This document shows, in pieces, positions 7,283-18,200 of a stretch of 61,319 bases of DNA. The translations under genes were made by a program, and so were the position numbers. Position 1 is the stretch's first letter; each line of letters opens with the position of its first letter. Under the pieces are notes generated by a model. The model ran no database searches. It saw nothing but the letters and a program-made list of their open reading frames with translations, and was not told the origin of the DNA. Source of the stretch: Syntrophosphaera sp035450685. Its GTDB lineage: Bacteria > Cloacimonadota > Cloacimonadia > Cloacimonadales > Cloacimonadaceae. The DNA lies in the NCBI GenBank assembly GCA_035450685.1, contig DAOTNF010000016.1, positions 1-61,319 on the forward strand, written 5' to 3'.

Positions 7283-8419
7283 CTATCTAAATTCCGGATA
7301 TCCGGTGCAGAGCAGGTCGTCTCCAACCCTGCGGAACTTTACATCACGCAGGTTTATGGCTGCCTCAAGCGTGGGAAGGGGCAATTCCCGCAGAACAGAC
7401 CGGGAACCTCCAATAAACTTGGGTGCGTAAAAGATCTGGCACTTGTCCACCAATTTCTCCGTAAAGAAGGCGGAGGCAAGGCTGCTGCCACATTCCAAAA
7501 GCACACAATAGCATCCAAGCTGGTGCAGAACTTGCAGTGCCGCCCGCAGTTCCAGCTTGTCCTCCTGGGCTGGGATGGGGTAGAGGCGGACACCCAGAGC
7601 CGCGAGCTTTTTCCCTTTGGCTGAAAGCTCCATTCCCGGAGCGCAGAAGAGCAGCACCTGGGATTCATTTTCACATCTAAACAACCTGGCATGGAGCGGA
7701 ATCTCCAGAAAAGCATCCAACACCGCTCTAAGAGGTTGTTTGTCAGGATGGGGCAGCCTCACGTTCAAACAGGGATCGTCCTTGATCACAGTGGCGCTGC
7801 CGGTAAGCACCACATCAGCTTCCTGACGCAGTTTATGGACAAGTTTGCGGGAGCGTTCGCCGCTTATCCAGCGCGATGTTCCATCTTCCGCGGCGTATCT
7901 GCCATCCAAGGATAGCGCCGCTTTCCAGATCACAAATGGTCTTTGCTTTTGGACTCGGCAGAGATGGTATTCCAATTGGCGGCTGATCTCGTGCTCCATA
8001 AGGCCGCTGTGCACCTCAATTCCTGCTTTTCTTAACATGGCAAAACCCCGTCCGCTCACCAGTGGATTGGGATCCTTGATACCCGCGAAAACTCTGGAAA
8101 TACCTGCGTCTATGATCGCCTGGGCGCAGGGAGCTGTCTTGCCATAATGACTGCAGGGTTCCAGAGTCACATAGAGGTCTGCGCCTTTGGCTTGGTCTCC
8201 AGCTTTTTTCAGGGCATGCACCTCAGCGTGGTCGCCGCCGTAGGATTGAGTCCAACCCGTGGCCACCATCTTTCCCTTTTTCACGATCACCGCTCCCACA
8301 AAGGGATTGGGTGAGCATTTGCCGCGGGCTTTTTCCGCGGCTTTATAGGCTTGCTTCATGAAGTAAAGAACTTCATCTCTATCTCTGGTAACGTTCAAGG
8401 TTTTTCCTTGCCAGTTCAT
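7283..8419 (-). CDS. ribD: Riboflavin biosynthesis bifunctional deaminase/reductase RibD
   Basis: RibD deaminates the pyrimidine product of GTP cyclohydrolase II and then reduces its ribose, two steps of riboflavin synthesis. The N-terminal deaminase has SPNPFVGAVIV, GDHAEVHAL (His64, Glu66) and LEPCSHYGKTAPC (Cys89, Cys98). The C-terminal reductase starts near KQRPFVIWKAALSLDGR and has the ISGERSR stretch. The start is uncertain: ATG at 8419 (used here), TTG at 8431, or the Met at 8359 where the core domain begins. It overlaps the end of the TPR gene by about 40 bases. No other riboflavin gene or FMN riboswitch lies in the window. Confidence 0.93.
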   Translation of the reverse strand: MNWQGKTLNVTRDRDEVLYFMKQAYKAAEKARGKCSPNPFVGAVIVKKGKMVATGWTQSYGGDHAEVHALKKAGDQAKGADLYVTLEPCSHYGKTAPCAQAIIDAGISRVFAGIKDPNPLVSGRGFAMLRKAGIEVHSGLMEHEISRQLEYHLCRVQKQRPFVIWKAALSLDGRYAAEDGTSRWISGERSRKLVHKLRQEADVVLTGSATVIKDDPCLNVRLPHPDKQPLRAVLDAFLEIPLHARLFRCENESQVLLFCAPGMELSAKGKKLAALGVRLYPIPAQEDKLELRAALQVLHQLGCYCVLLECGSSLASAFFTEKLVDKCQIFYAPKFIGGSRSVLRELPLPTLEAAINLRDVKFRRVGDDLLCTGYPEFR

Positions 8420-9557
8420 AATTGGGGGCAATCCTCAGGATGGCGTTCCAGATCTCCACAGCGCGTTCCGTATTGCCCAAACCTGCTTCGCAGGCGGCCA
8501 GATTATTTCGCACGTCAAGATCGTCTGGCTTCTCGTCGTTTAACAGTCTGAGCCAGTCCAGGGCTTCAGCCAGTTCGCCAGACCCCAGATACAGGGCTGC
8601 CAAAGCGTGGGCTGCAGAATGGAAATGGTTGTCCAAAGCCAAAGCGACAAGCAGGTCTGCACGTGATTTTTGCGGGTCGTTGCTCAATTGCCAATACAGG
8701 CCGCGATAGTAGTAAAGGTCAGCGCAATCAGGATACAGGGGCAGATTTTGGGAAATCAGTTGCCAGGCAGTGTCTTTATTGCCCTGGCCAAGGGCTGTGG
8801 CTATGGAGTGAAAGAGCTTGTTTTGGGCGTAGTAAAGCTGGGGACTGCCGTTCAGGTTTTGGCGAATCTGCCATATACCTCTGTTGGCGGCCAGAATTAC
8901 GGTCCAGTCGTATTTTTGATTGATTTCCAACGCGACCATGGCGCTCACTCCATCATCTCCCGCGCCTGCATGCAGGATCTGCCATTTTTTGGCCTTTCGC
9001 AGGCCGGGAATTTGTGAAATTATGGCCTCATATCCGGCGGCTAATTCAGACCTGTCCAAAGCGTTGGCTGTATATTGCCTGAGCTGGTTCCAGTCGTGGG
9101 CGATTACCGCCTCCATCCAGCTTGAAACTACGCTCTCAGGTGTCTGCGGCTCTTCCTGGCCATCGTGTTTCAGCTTGAGTTTGTCCATCAGGTAGTCGAT
9201 GGGAAAGTTGGCAGGATACTGGAATTTGCCCAGCCAGCTTAGCACTTTGGAGCTGGACAGGGCAGCTTGTGAGGCTGGAGTATCACCGTCAAGCTGCGGA
9301 TTGGGCAAATAACACCATAGGTCGATAAAGCGTTTCACGGCTTGCACATATTCAGTGTTGGAGTCTGCCCGGAATGCGGGGAAGGGGCTGTCGCTGCCAG
9401 GATCGTTTTTCACGGCATAGGGGCAATCCGGGCAATTCTGGTCCACTCTCAGGCTGTTACAGCAGATCCAGCCGATGTTTTTGCCTCTCAGACGGGGACA
9501 GGGGCGCACGGCTCTCTCGGAGCGGCACTTTTTACATGGTTCTTTCTTGAGCAGCAT
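8379..9557 (-). CDS. Cys-rich N-terminal, TPR-containing protein
   Basis: A 392-residue protein without signal peptide. The first 45 residues hold seven cysteines (CKKC at 8-11, Cys20, CC at 32-33, CPDC at 42-45), suggesting a metal-binding module. A middle domain (about 100-240) is of unknown fold. The C-terminal 150 residues contain tetratricopeptide-like helices (YYYRGLYWQLSNDPQKSRADL, NNLAACEAGLGNTERAVEIW). It lies one base after nadE and overlaps ribD, so it is in the nadE operon. The function is not recognised; a scaffold or adaptor is plausible. Confidence 0.7.
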   Translation of the reverse strand: MLLKKEPCKKCRSERAVRPCPRLRGKNIGWICCNSLRVDQNCPDCPYAVKNDPGSDSPFPAFRADSNTEYVQAVKRFIDLWCYLPNPQLDGDTPASQAALSSSKVLSWLGKFQYPANFPIDYLMDKLKLKHDGQEEPQTPESVVSSWMEAVIAHDWNQLRQYTANALDRSELAAGYEAIISQIPGLRKAKKWQILHAGAGDDGVSAMVALEINQKYDWTVILAANRGIWQIRQNLNGSPQLYYAQNKLFHSIATALGQGNKDTAWQLISQNLPLYPDCADLYYYRGLYWQLSNDPQKSRADLLVALALDNHFHSAAHALAALYLGSGELAEALDWLRLLNDEKPDDLDVRNNLAACEAGLGNTERAVEIWNAILRIAPNYELARKNLERYQR

Positions 9558-9558
9558 A

Positions 9559-10326
9559 TTAACTCATCAGGATAGGAGGCATGTTTCTTTTAAAAGCGGA
9601 GCGGCTTATCATCCGTTCTACCTTGTCGTAAAGCTCCCGGGGATGGCTCAGCCTGGCAGATGCTTTCACGTCTATGTCCGATTCAAGCAGTTCATACAAT
9701 ATCTCGTCAAGTTCCTGATAGCGCATACCCAGGTCAGCTTCATCAGACTGTCCTTCCCACAGGTCCGCGCTGGGAACCTTGTTAACGATTGCTTCGGGAA
9801 TGTCCAGGAGTCTGGCAAGCTGCCAAACCTCGGTTTTATAAAGATGCCCGATGGGCTCCAAGGCACACGCGGAGTCCCCAAACTGAGTAAAATAGCCCAC
9901 CATCAGTTCCGTCTTGTTGCTGGTTCCTAAAACTAAAGCCTGCAATTTGGAGGAAAGGTCGAAGAGCACGCACATCCTGGTGCGCGCCATCCAATTGCCT
10001 CTGCGCAGAGCCGTGGCAGATGGTTCAAAAGTGTCAAAATATGCGTCTGTCATGGCGGTAATATTCCGCACCTGATATTCGATCCCTAATTGCTTTGCCA
10101 GGGTAACCGCGTCATCCAGGGAATCAGGATGGCTGTTTTTATAGGGCATCATTACCGCAATCACATTTTCTTTGCCTATGGCTTTAGCTGCCAGGGCGGC
10201 CGCAACAGCGGAATCAACTCCACCGCTCAGACCCAGGATAAGTTTGTGCCAACCGCTGTTTGCCAGATAGCCGCGAATAAAATCAGTGATTCTATCGATT
10301 TCGGCAGGCCAATCGATTTTACGCAT
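9559..10326 (-). CDS. nadE: NH3-dependent NAD+ synthetase NadE
   Basis: NadE adenylates nicotinate adenine dinucleotide and amidates it with ammonia in the last step of NAD synthesis. The 255-residue protein has the N-type ATP pyrophosphatase P-loop SGGVDS (34-39), LVLGTSNKTEL, the TQFGDSACALEPIGHLYKTEVW core and a typical C-terminal SHPREL stretch. It lacks the glutaminase (nitrilase) domain, so it should use free ammonia. ATG 10326 follows GGGAG at short spacing. It is the first gene of the operon, with a good promoter just upstream. Confidence 0.93.
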   Translation of the reverse strand: MRKIDWPAEIDRITDFIRGYLANSGWHKLILGLSGGVDSAVAAALAAKAIGKENVIAVMMPYKNSHPDSLDDAVTLAKQLGIEYQVRNITAMTDAYFDTFEPSATALRRGNWMARTRMCVLFDLSSKLQALVLGTSNKTELMVGYFTQFGDSACALEPIGHLYKTEVWQLARLLDIPEAIVNKVPSADLWEGQSDEADLGMRYQELDEILYELLESDIDVKASARLSHPRELYDKVERMISRSAFKRNMPPILMS

Positions 10327-10341
10327 TTTCTCTCCCAATTT

Positions 10342-10370
10342 AGTATAGTGACAGTAAATCCCATTGCCAA
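10342..10370 (-). promoter_or_regulatory. Sigma70-type promoter of the nadE operon
   Basis: On the minus strand, TTGGCA (10370-10365) is separated by exactly 17 bases from TATACT (10347-10342). Each box matches the consensus in five of six positions. The predicted start falls about 10335, giving a very short leader before the ATG at 10326. Confidence 0.65.
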
Positions 10371-10504
10371 TTCAGGTCAAGCGATTAATTTTGAATTTCT
10401 TTCAAACTGGGTTGATAAGCTAATCTTATAGCAAGCAGTTACCGGTAATGATGAATATTTATATCCATTTTCCATGATAGGAATAGATCTCTTTGCCCCC
10501 ATTT

Positions 10505-10640
10505 GCACGAGTGAGCTAAGTCTATATTTTCCTTAGGTCATCCTTAACTTGGTTAGGGATGACCTAAGGATGATGGCAGCAAAGCTTGTAGTAGCAAAGG
10601 ACGGAGCTATGAAGGATTATGCAGAATATTGCTGTTGTTA
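10505..10640 (-). repeat. Dispersed intergenic repeat, copy B
   Basis: The core at 10531-10569 has perfect 13-bp arms CCTTAGGTCATCC and GGATGACCTAAGG around a short spacer. The following flank (GATGGCAGCAAAGCTTG, GCAAAGGACGGAGCTATGAAG) matches copies D and E; the preceding flank GAGCTAAGTCTATATTTTCC matches copy D. Orientation is opposite to copies A, C and F. It lies in the gap 10339-10779; apart from the nadE promoter I see nothing else there. Confidence 0.85.
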
Positions 10641-10779
10641 TTGGTGAATGTAATACTATATTGCTTACGATCATTATGTTTGGAGATGAAAATGTTGAGA
10701 GGTGGAACTGGAAAATGGAACCATCAACTGGAGAAGGAACACAGGTTCAGAATGACTATCCGATAATCCGTTTCAGAAT

Positions 10780-12324
10780 CTATTGCTGGTTAATCAACAA
10801 AGCTTGGTGTTGGGTATCCATCAGGTACCTTAGGGTGAAGCCAAAAGCCCTGCCTTTGTCTGGTAGATTGCCAAAACCACGGTGGATGGTATTAAACAGG
10901 TTGTCAATTCTGGCAACAAGGCTGAGATCTTTGGTAATTGGCGTTTGAAAGCGTAAACCCAGGTCAATAACTGCGGGAAGCTTTTTCTGATTCGCATCCT
11001 TTTGTAAGTAAAGCTGTTCTAAAGACACTTCAAGCGAGCTGGTGCCGAAGTTTTTGGATACCTGTGTTTTTGCCATAAGCAGCGGAGAATGTGCTTTTCT
11101 TGCGTAATCAGAACCGGGCAGGTTTTCTATGTTGAGCTGCAGATTCTGTTCGACAACCCAGGCGCCTGTCACAGCTTTTAGCTCCAGGGTGCTGATATTT
11201 CGCAGCAGATCCGCAGCTTTGACCAGCGTATAGACAGAATCCCTGGAAAGGGCTGGTTGCGGTTCATTGTAGATGTAGCAAAGTTTATGGGACAGGCCCA
11301 TCCGTTTCAGAAACTGGTTTGCCGGCCAGACCCGCCATGCTTGAATGTTCAGGTTCAAAGGGGTCAGGCTGAGATAGTCTTGTCCGTTCCTTGTTGTATA
11401 AGGATATTCATATCCCAAAGAAAGCCCGGCTCGGGAGCTTAGGGAACTGCTGTTCGAGATTTCAAGCCACATATCGGGTTTAAAAACAAAACGTTGATGA
11501 TAATCGAATACGGGCAATAGATGAACAAAATCGGTCATTAAGCCCAGATCAAGCTCCGGAGCGTGAACTCCTGTAAAAGGCAGGCGCAGTGCCGTTGCCA
11601 GGCCAAGAGAATTCCCTTTTAGCAGTAAGGAGTTACTCAGTTGGAGCGCAGAGAGTTCCATTATATGATAATTGCTTAGCCGGATATCTGTATCGCTATG
11701 TTTATTGCTGCCCAGATGCTGGTTCCAAACATCCAGAGCCAGAGATGTACTTGCCTGGGTGATTGTAACGGAGCCAAAATTCACTTTATAATCGTGATTA
11801 CTGACTTGCAAAATAAAGTCGTTTACCCGCAGGCTGTCCTGCTTGGATTTCTGCCAGCCAAGATCGGATGCCAGCAGCAGATCCTTCCCTGCGATTAACT
11901 GGCTGGTAGCCCTGTAGGTTTGATGGCTGCGATTCTTTCCTGGTATCGATGCCTCCCCCAGCAGGCTGATGAGGGGAACGCGCCGATGGGGTTCCCACAG
12001 GGAAATCCTGGTGAAGGAGGAGAATGAACTGTCCATCCCAAAGGTAACAAACCCCGGCTTAGTGGCGGCATTCTCAACAACAGGTGCTTTGTGCCTGAGA
12101 TCAAACTCCCGGGGTACCAACACATGCAAAGAATCTGCCGGGATTTCCCGGGGGAAGATCAGTTGCTTTTTGTGCAGGGGTGCCCGCATGATGGAGTCGG
12201 ATTCTATTTCCACGGTGGGTAAAACCTGTGGTTGGCTAAATAACATTGCTGGTACGAAATAAATGATGCCTGTGACAAGCAGAAGCAAGCAAGGAAATGA
12301 TTTGAGTCTTATCTTTCCAGTCAT
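10780..12324 (-). CDS. TonB-receptor-like outer-membrane protein
   Basis: A 514-residue exported protein. A basic and hydrophobic N-terminal segment is the signal peptide (cut near LFS-QPQ). The body looks like beta strands with many Ser, Thr, Leu and Asn. Near the end, IDNLFNTIHRGFGNLPDKGRAF resembles the last strands of TonB-dependent receptors (NLF...P..GR). The length is shorter than classic receptors, and no plug domain could be recognised, so transport is uncertain. Its start overlaps the stop of the TPR gene upstream by four bases, so all three genes from 20719 downward probably form one operon. Confidence 0.65.
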   Translation of the reverse strand: MTGKIRLKSFPCLLLLVTGIIYFVPAMLFSQPQVLPTVEIESDSIMRAPLHKKQLIFPREIPADSLHVLVPREFDLRHKAPVVENAATKPGFVTFGMDSSFSSFTRISLWEPHRRVPLISLLGEASIPGKNRSHQTYRATSQLIAGKDLLLASDLGWQKSKQDSLRVNDFILQVSNHDYKVNFGSVTITQASTSLALDVWNQHLGSNKHSDTDIRLSNYHIMELSALQLSNSLLLKGNSLGLATALRLPFTGVHAPELDLGLMTDFVHLLPVFDYHQRFVFKPDMWLEISNSSSLSSRAGLSLGYEYPYTTRNGQDYLSLTPLNLNIQAWRVWPANQFLKRMGLSHKLCYIYNEPQPALSRDSVYTLVKAADLLRNISTLELKAVTGAWVVEQNLQLNIENLPGSDYARKAHSPLLMAKTQVSKNFGTSSLEVSLEQLYLQKDANQKKLPAVIDLGLRFQTPITKDLSLVARIDNLFNTIHRGFGNLPDKGRAFGFTLRYLMDTQHQALLINQQ

Positions 12325-15230
12325 TGTTCCTCAGCCAGCATGATGTCGATGGATTGCAGTTGCTCCTGTTTAAGTGTTTCACGCAACTCGGCCAGGCTCA
12401 AAACAGCTTCCTGCCTTGCACCGGTCTTGATCAGACACAAGATGTAATAGAAATTTGAGTTTTGTACGAGATCGGGATAATCGGCATGGATCAGTCTGAC
12501 CTTACGAAAAGAGCTTAGGGCAGAAGCAAAATCCCCATTTTCATAGGCGATGCGACCCAGAATAAACTCCGCTTGTGCCCTCAACCAGGGATCGATCTGG
12601 GTATCCAAAATCAGGTTCGCTTCCGCTTGAGCGGCAGGATGATTCTTTTGGAACAAAAGGTGATTAATGCGATGCAGCCTGGCCTGGGGATGTGATTCAA
12701 GATAGGCGTTGCCCAGATCCCATAGCTCCTCAAAACGGAGATAATCCATTTTCGCGCTCAAATCGAGCATCTTCAGCCACAGAGCAGCTTCGCTCTGCAG
12801 TTCCCAAGCTTGTAAATATCTTTGCATAGCAAGTTCGCCATTACCGGTCAGGGAAGCCAGATCAGCCCATTTCAAGAGGCTTTCCCTATTGGTTGAGGAG
12901 GTTTGAATCATGCCCAATAACGAATCTGCCTGGGCATAACGATCAAGTTCGATAAGCGATTGAGCCATCATCAACTCAAGGTCTTGCCGGCGTGGGTCCT
13001 GGAGTCCAAGGCTGTCTCTCAACCTGGCAGCTTCCTGCAACAGGTCATCCCAAAGCTGGGAGTTGGCATAGAGTTTTACCAACAGGTATTCAAGCTCAAA
13101 CTTCAGATAGTCGCTATGTACCACTTCGAGCATGGCGGATATCTGATCAACTTCATCAGGATTGCCGGATCTTCTGGCAGCCAGTTCCAAGCCGGTAAAC
13201 ACCTCGCGCAGCAGGGCAAGTTCTTCCTCATTGAAAGAGCTGGCTCTGGAAAAGCGCCGCAGGATGTTCAAATAATCCGTTAAAGCCGACTCGTAGTTTC
13301 CCAGATTATACTGAGTGTTAGCGATCTCAGTCATTACCTGCAAAAACAGCCCGGAAGCGGGGAAGGCGTCCAGGAAGCTTTCATAGAGATCCAATGCTCG
13401 TTTCCACTCTTTTCCCTGAGCGGCGGATTTGGCTGCCTGGTATAGGTAGATGTCGGCATTAAGACTGTCCCGCGAAAGCTGGTAAAAAATCTCGGAAGCC
13501 TCCTGAAAGCGTTTCAGGTAAAACAGCGTGTAGGCTTGGTAGGAGATGGCCTCTGTCTTCTGATAGTTCGATATTGCCATCGTTTCAGCCTTCCGGTAGA
13601 TTTCCAGGGCTTCCGGGTACTTCTTTTCGCTGAAGCGGATTCCTGCCTGTAAAACGGTAGAATCGAAACTTGTCAGGGAATCAGGGATGGCTTGCAATAA
13701 ATGCTCGGCTTCAGCATAGCGATCCTGAAAAAAGTAGGTTTGAGCAAGACGCTGCAATACAACGGGGTAGTTTTTGTCAGAAAGCGCGATCGTCTCATAG
13801 TATTCAGCAGCCTCTTCGTATTGGGATGCGAAAAAGCGTGTCTCCGCCAGATAGAATCTTGCCTCATCCCGCAACGGCGAATCCGGGTGTTCCTGTAACA
13901 GGCTGGAGAAATACTGGTCAGCGAGCTTGTATTCATTTCTGACAAAGTGGATCAGACCCATGCGGTAGAGTGCTTTGTCTCTTGCTTTTCCTGAGACAAA
14001 GCGATTCAAATATTGGTTTGCTGTCTCTTGGGACAGGGAAAACTCATCAAGGTAGAAATATGCCTCACTAAGCAAGTATGTGTTGGCAGCAGCTATATCG
14101 GCTGGCAGGTCAAAATCATCAGCTTGCAGGAAGGAGCGCACAGCTTCCAGATAGTTCTTGCTTTGGAAATGAAAGAATCCCAGAATATTATGCTGCACCC
14201 CGTCCTGGACGCTGCCCGATGAGACATAACTCTGCAACTGCATGATGGCTGATTGCGGGTCACGCTCATAGAGTATCTTCAGACGCTCCAGATACGCATA
14301 ATAGCCCAGATCAGGCTCCGGTGAATGGAGCAGGTTTTTAAACAAAGAATCTGCCGCCAGTGTCTCTCCCCGCCAGCGTAGCACTGTGGCCCGATAAAAA
14401 CTGCAATAGTCTGAGGCTGACACTATGCTTCCCAACAGCGAGTCTGCAAGCGGGAAGTTTCCCTGTTCCAGGGATTCTCGCACTTTCAACAGCACCGCGT
14501 CTGGGCTGGGAGTATTTGCCAAGGTATAATGGGAGTCCCAGAATTCATCAAACTCGACATAATCTCCCTTGTTGAGCAGGTATTGCATCCAGGCAAGGTT
14601 GTATGCCTCACTGTCCCTGGCTTTTTCTGGCAAGGCAGTAAGCAGCGCAGCGGCTTCCTTTTCCTTATCCTGCTTCAACAGCACAACAAAGTAGTCGTAT
14701 CTGCCTTCCACCGGATCCAGCTCAAGGGAAGAGGCAAGTTCCTGCTCTGCAGAGCGGTAATGCCCCTGCAGAGCTAAAATCCTGCCACGCCAAAGATGAG
14801 CACGCTGTCGGTAATAGTCTTGATCTGTGCTTTTCTCCATGCGTTCCAACAGCTGCAACGAGGTGCCCAGATCACCGCTGTAATAAAGAGCTATGGAGTA
14901 ATTCAGATGGATGTCGGCCAGGATGTCCGGATGCAGCGCTTGTTCTAACAGAGTGGGGTAGAGCTCGAGGCAGAGCTGGTAGTCTCCCTGCTTGAGCGCA
15001 ATGTTTCCGCGCAGATAATCCAGATACACACTGTAAACTGAATTCGGATACTGGCTGCGGAAGCTGTCGATTTCTACTTTGGCTTCTTGCAGATAGCTTC
15101 CCTCGCGGTTGTATAGCGCCAGGATGTAGTCAAAGTTTTCCTGCTCGCGAATACTTTGGGCAGATATCTGGCTGGACACGCATGCCATAAACACGATCAA
15201 GGTGCTGATAAGGGTTAGAGATTTATGCAT
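12321..15230 (-). CDS. Large exported TPR-repeat protein
   Basis: A 969-residue protein with signal peptide (MHKSLTLISTLIVF... cut near QISA-QS) followed almost wholly by tetratricopeptide-like helix pairs, for example LYRMGLIHFVRNEYKLADQYF and EARFYLAETRFFASQYEEAAEYY. This resembles periplasmic YbgF/BamD-like TPR scaffolds but is much longer. ATG 15230 follows AAAGGAAACA; an in-frame Met 14 codons upstream is less likely because it would bury the signal peptide. It lies 38 bases after the giant kinase and overlaps the barrel gene by four. It may bridge the kinase's regulon and the outer membrane, but no role is proven. Confidence 0.8.
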   Translation of the reverse strand: MHKSLTLISTLIVFMACVSSQISAQSIREQENFDYILALYNREGSYLQEAKVEIDSFRSQYPNSVYSVYLDYLRGNIALKQGDYQLCLELYPTLLEQALHPDILADIHLNYSIALYYSGDLGTSLQLLERMEKSTDQDYYRQRAHLWRGRILALQGHYRSAEQELASSLELDPVEGRYDYFVVLLKQDKEKEAAALLTALPEKARDSEAYNLAWMQYLLNKGDYVEFDEFWDSHYTLANTPSPDAVLLKVRESLEQGNFPLADSLLGSIVSASDYCSFYRATVLRWRGETLAADSLFKNLLHSPEPDLGYYAYLERLKILYERDPQSAIMQLQSYVSSGSVQDGVQHNILGFFHFQSKNYLEAVRSFLQADDFDLPADIAAANTYLLSEAYFYLDEFSLSQETANQYLNRFVSGKARDKALYRMGLIHFVRNEYKLADQYFSSLLQEHPDSPLRDEARFYLAETRFFASQYEEAAEYYETIALSDKNYPVVLQRLAQTYFFQDRYAEAEHLLQAIPDSLTSFDSTVLQAGIRFSEKKYPEALEIYRKAETMAISNYQKTEAISYQAYTLFYLKRFQEASEIFYQLSRDSLNADIYLYQAAKSAAQGKEWKRALDLYESFLDAFPASGLFLQVMTEIANTQYNLGNYESALTDYLNILRRFSRASSFNEEELALLREVFTGLELAARRSGNPDEVDQISAMLEVVHSDYLKFELEYLLVKLYANSQLWDDLLQEAARLRDSLGLQDPRRQDLELMMAQSLIELDRYAQADSLLGMIQTSSTNRESLLKWADLASLTGNGELAMQRYLQAWELQSEAALWLKMLDLSAKMDYLRFEELWDLGNAYLESHPQARLHRINHLLFQKNHPAAQAEANLILDTQIDPWLRAQAEFILGRIAYENGDFASALSSFRKVRLIHADYPDLVQNSNFYYILCLIKTGARQEAVLSLAELRETLKQEQLQSIDIMLAEEQ

Positions 15231-15268
15231 TGTTTCCTTTCTCGGTTGTTTCAATCTGTGTGAGTTAA

Positions 15269-18200
15269 TCATTTGAATGGTATGATGATGAACACCGTGG
15301 TTCCCTCGCCTTCCTTGCTTTTGACCAGTATTTCCCCATTATGTAGTTCAGCAATGCGTTTAGAGGTGGCCAGACCTAAACCCAGACCGCTGCTCCGATA
15401 CTCGACAGTTCCGCTTTTGTGGGCATAGATTTCGTTGAGTTCGTAGAACTTGCGGAAAATGTTCTTCATCTGGAACTGGGGTATCCCGATACCGTTGTCT
15501 TGCACGTAGATCACCAGGCTTTCCTTGTTGTCAATCTTCTCCTGGGGAAAAGCCGAACGCCTCGCTCCGATCACCACATTGCCAAAATCGTTGGTAAAGC
15601 GGATAGCATTGAGCACGACATTGTATATCATGCGATGCAGGGCTTCCCAATTGGCTTTCACCGCGGGAAGATCCTTTTCCAGTTCAACCCTGATCTGCAT
15701 TCTGCGGTTTCGGGAAAGAATCTGCACTTCCTGATGGATAAGATCCAGAATCTCGCCAATGTTGACAGGCGCTTTGCTGAGCGATTTAACAAGGTTATAT
15801 TGGTTCATAGTAGTGATGTCGTTGACGCTCATGATCAAGCGCTTGACCGAGCTATCCACCTTGTTTACAATCTCGGTGCGTTCTTCTTCGTCGGCATAGA
15901 GGCTGCGCTTCAGGCGAGACACGTAGCCTTGCAGGGATGTGAGAGGGGTGTTGAGTTCATGCGAAACGATAGCCATAAACTCGTCCTTGAGCTGTTCAAA
16001 AGCGTTTAGTTCAGAGCTTTGCTGCAATAAATACTCATATTGTTTGGCGTTCTTGATCGCTATCGTGATCTGTTTTATCAACAGAGCGAGGATTTCGTCA
16101 TTAAGATACATCTCACGGGTGCTGTCTCCCAGATTGTCCAGATAAAGAAAGCCCATCGACGTTTCATCCACCAGGATTGGGCAGCAGAAAATCGTATGAA
16201 TTGCATAGTCCTGCACGCTGACTGAGTTCTTGAACCGGTTGTCAAGGGCGGCGTTGAAGGTTACCACTGGTTCCAGGTGGGTCTGACAGAGGCTGAGGGC
16301 TGTGCTGCTTACCCCAGAGAAGGTGGAGAGCAGTTGTTTGTTCTGATCCATCTGCACCTGGAACAGGTTGTTGCCCTCGCTGTCTTTTCTGATCAGGAAC
16401 CCACGGGTGGCGTTGGTAAAATCTATGGCCTTGGATACTATCTCGCTTTCAAGTTGGTTGCTGTCCACATACTTTATCAGATCGTGAGATATTTGCATCA
16501 ACTGATTCATCTTCTCCATGCGCTGGGTGATTTCCATGTAATCCCAGGTGCGGATGATCAGTGCTGTCAACTGTGTTTTAATGTTTCTGGCAATGGTGAT
16601 TTCCCTGGAATTGAACTCCATTTCGCCCGCGTCATTCAGCACCAGATAACCGATCTTTTTGCTGCCGGAGATCAGGGGGACTATCAGATAGTGTTGCTCC
16701 AGATAGTCGAACACCGCCAGGTTGTTTGTCTCAAAAGCACGTTCGATATGGGCAGAGAACTCAGGGGGCAACATCTGTTCCTCATCGCAATTATAACACT
16801 GGAAGGCATAATAATTCGCGATTTTATCAGAATAGACCATCAAGCGGAACTGCCAGGGCGAAAGAACCTGATTTATGCCCTTCTCGATGAGAAACTTGAT
16901 GCGCTGTACGCTGTTTATGTTGGCGATATTGAGCAGCAGATCGTCCCACTTGCCCCGCAGATCTTTTCTCCGGGATTTCACAGGCACGAGGGCGAACTTG
17001 CCAACTATCTTGAGGTTATACATATTAAGGTTCAGATAGTTCTGCTGGTCGTCCTCAGCGATATCGGCTGAGATTTGCCTCAGATACTCACAGTACTCCG
17101 TAAAGATTTTCTGAGCATGGCTTTCGGCCCCCATTGCCAGCAAGGTCTGGATCTTCATCTGCAAAAGTTCCACCACCAACTGATAATAGCTGTAATCCCG
17201 GCAAAGCTTTAGCTGTATCTCAATCCTGCGCAGAATGTTCCGCAAGGGTATATCCGGATTCACCAGTTCAAGCTTGAGGGCAAGAATATCCAACTGCTGA
17301 TCCCAGTAACGATATTGGTTTTCCTTGATCGAGGGACGGGCCAGATCAATCAATTCACTTGCTTTTGAATATTCCTGCAGACCATAGTGGCAGATCACTT
17401 GCAACACATTAAACACAGCTATCGCATAGTTGTTGTTGATCTCTCCCGCGTATTGCGTTGCATATTTCAACTCTTTCAGGGCAGTTTCGTAATCCTTTTC
17501 GGAGATTGCCAGAAGGCTGAGTACGTTGTGATAAAACTCCTGTTCGTGAATGTGCTGATAGTTGATATGGACATTATTGCTCATCAGCCTTCTGAGCTTT
17601 TTGGCGTTACCCATTTCGCTCAGATAATAAAAATAGGTCTTCACCAGAGGATTAATCTCGCGGATGTAGCCCTCTATCAGCTTGGGTTCGTGCTTTTTTA
17701 TAAATCTATAGTAGTGACCAAAACCAATGATCTTGCTTTTAGCCAGAGCAAGATTGCGGTTGATGACATCCAGATACTTGTTTGTTTTTACTGATTTGAC
17801 CAGTTTTTGAGCTTCCAACAGCTTGACTTCTGCTTCCTCAAACTCTCCCATCTTGATTTTGGCTTCACCCTGGTTTAGCAAAGCCAGCGCATGATTGAGC
17901 ACCTGGCCAAGAGATTTGGAGTATTCAAGCGCGGTTTCAGAGTACTTGCCGGCCACCACAGTGATTCCCTGTTTGAGATACAGGTCGGAGATATTGTTGT
18001 AGATCAACCCAAGGAATCTCTTGATATTGTGGCTTTTCCAGATATTGAGGGCTATGCCAAGATGCTCGTCTGCTTCCACGATATTTTTCTGTGTGCTGTA
18101 AAACACCCCCAGATTGTTGTGCATGGATGCCATCAGGATCATTATCCGGTTATCTTGAAAGGGTGGCAAAGTAGATAAGAAATCTTCTATTATCTTGATG

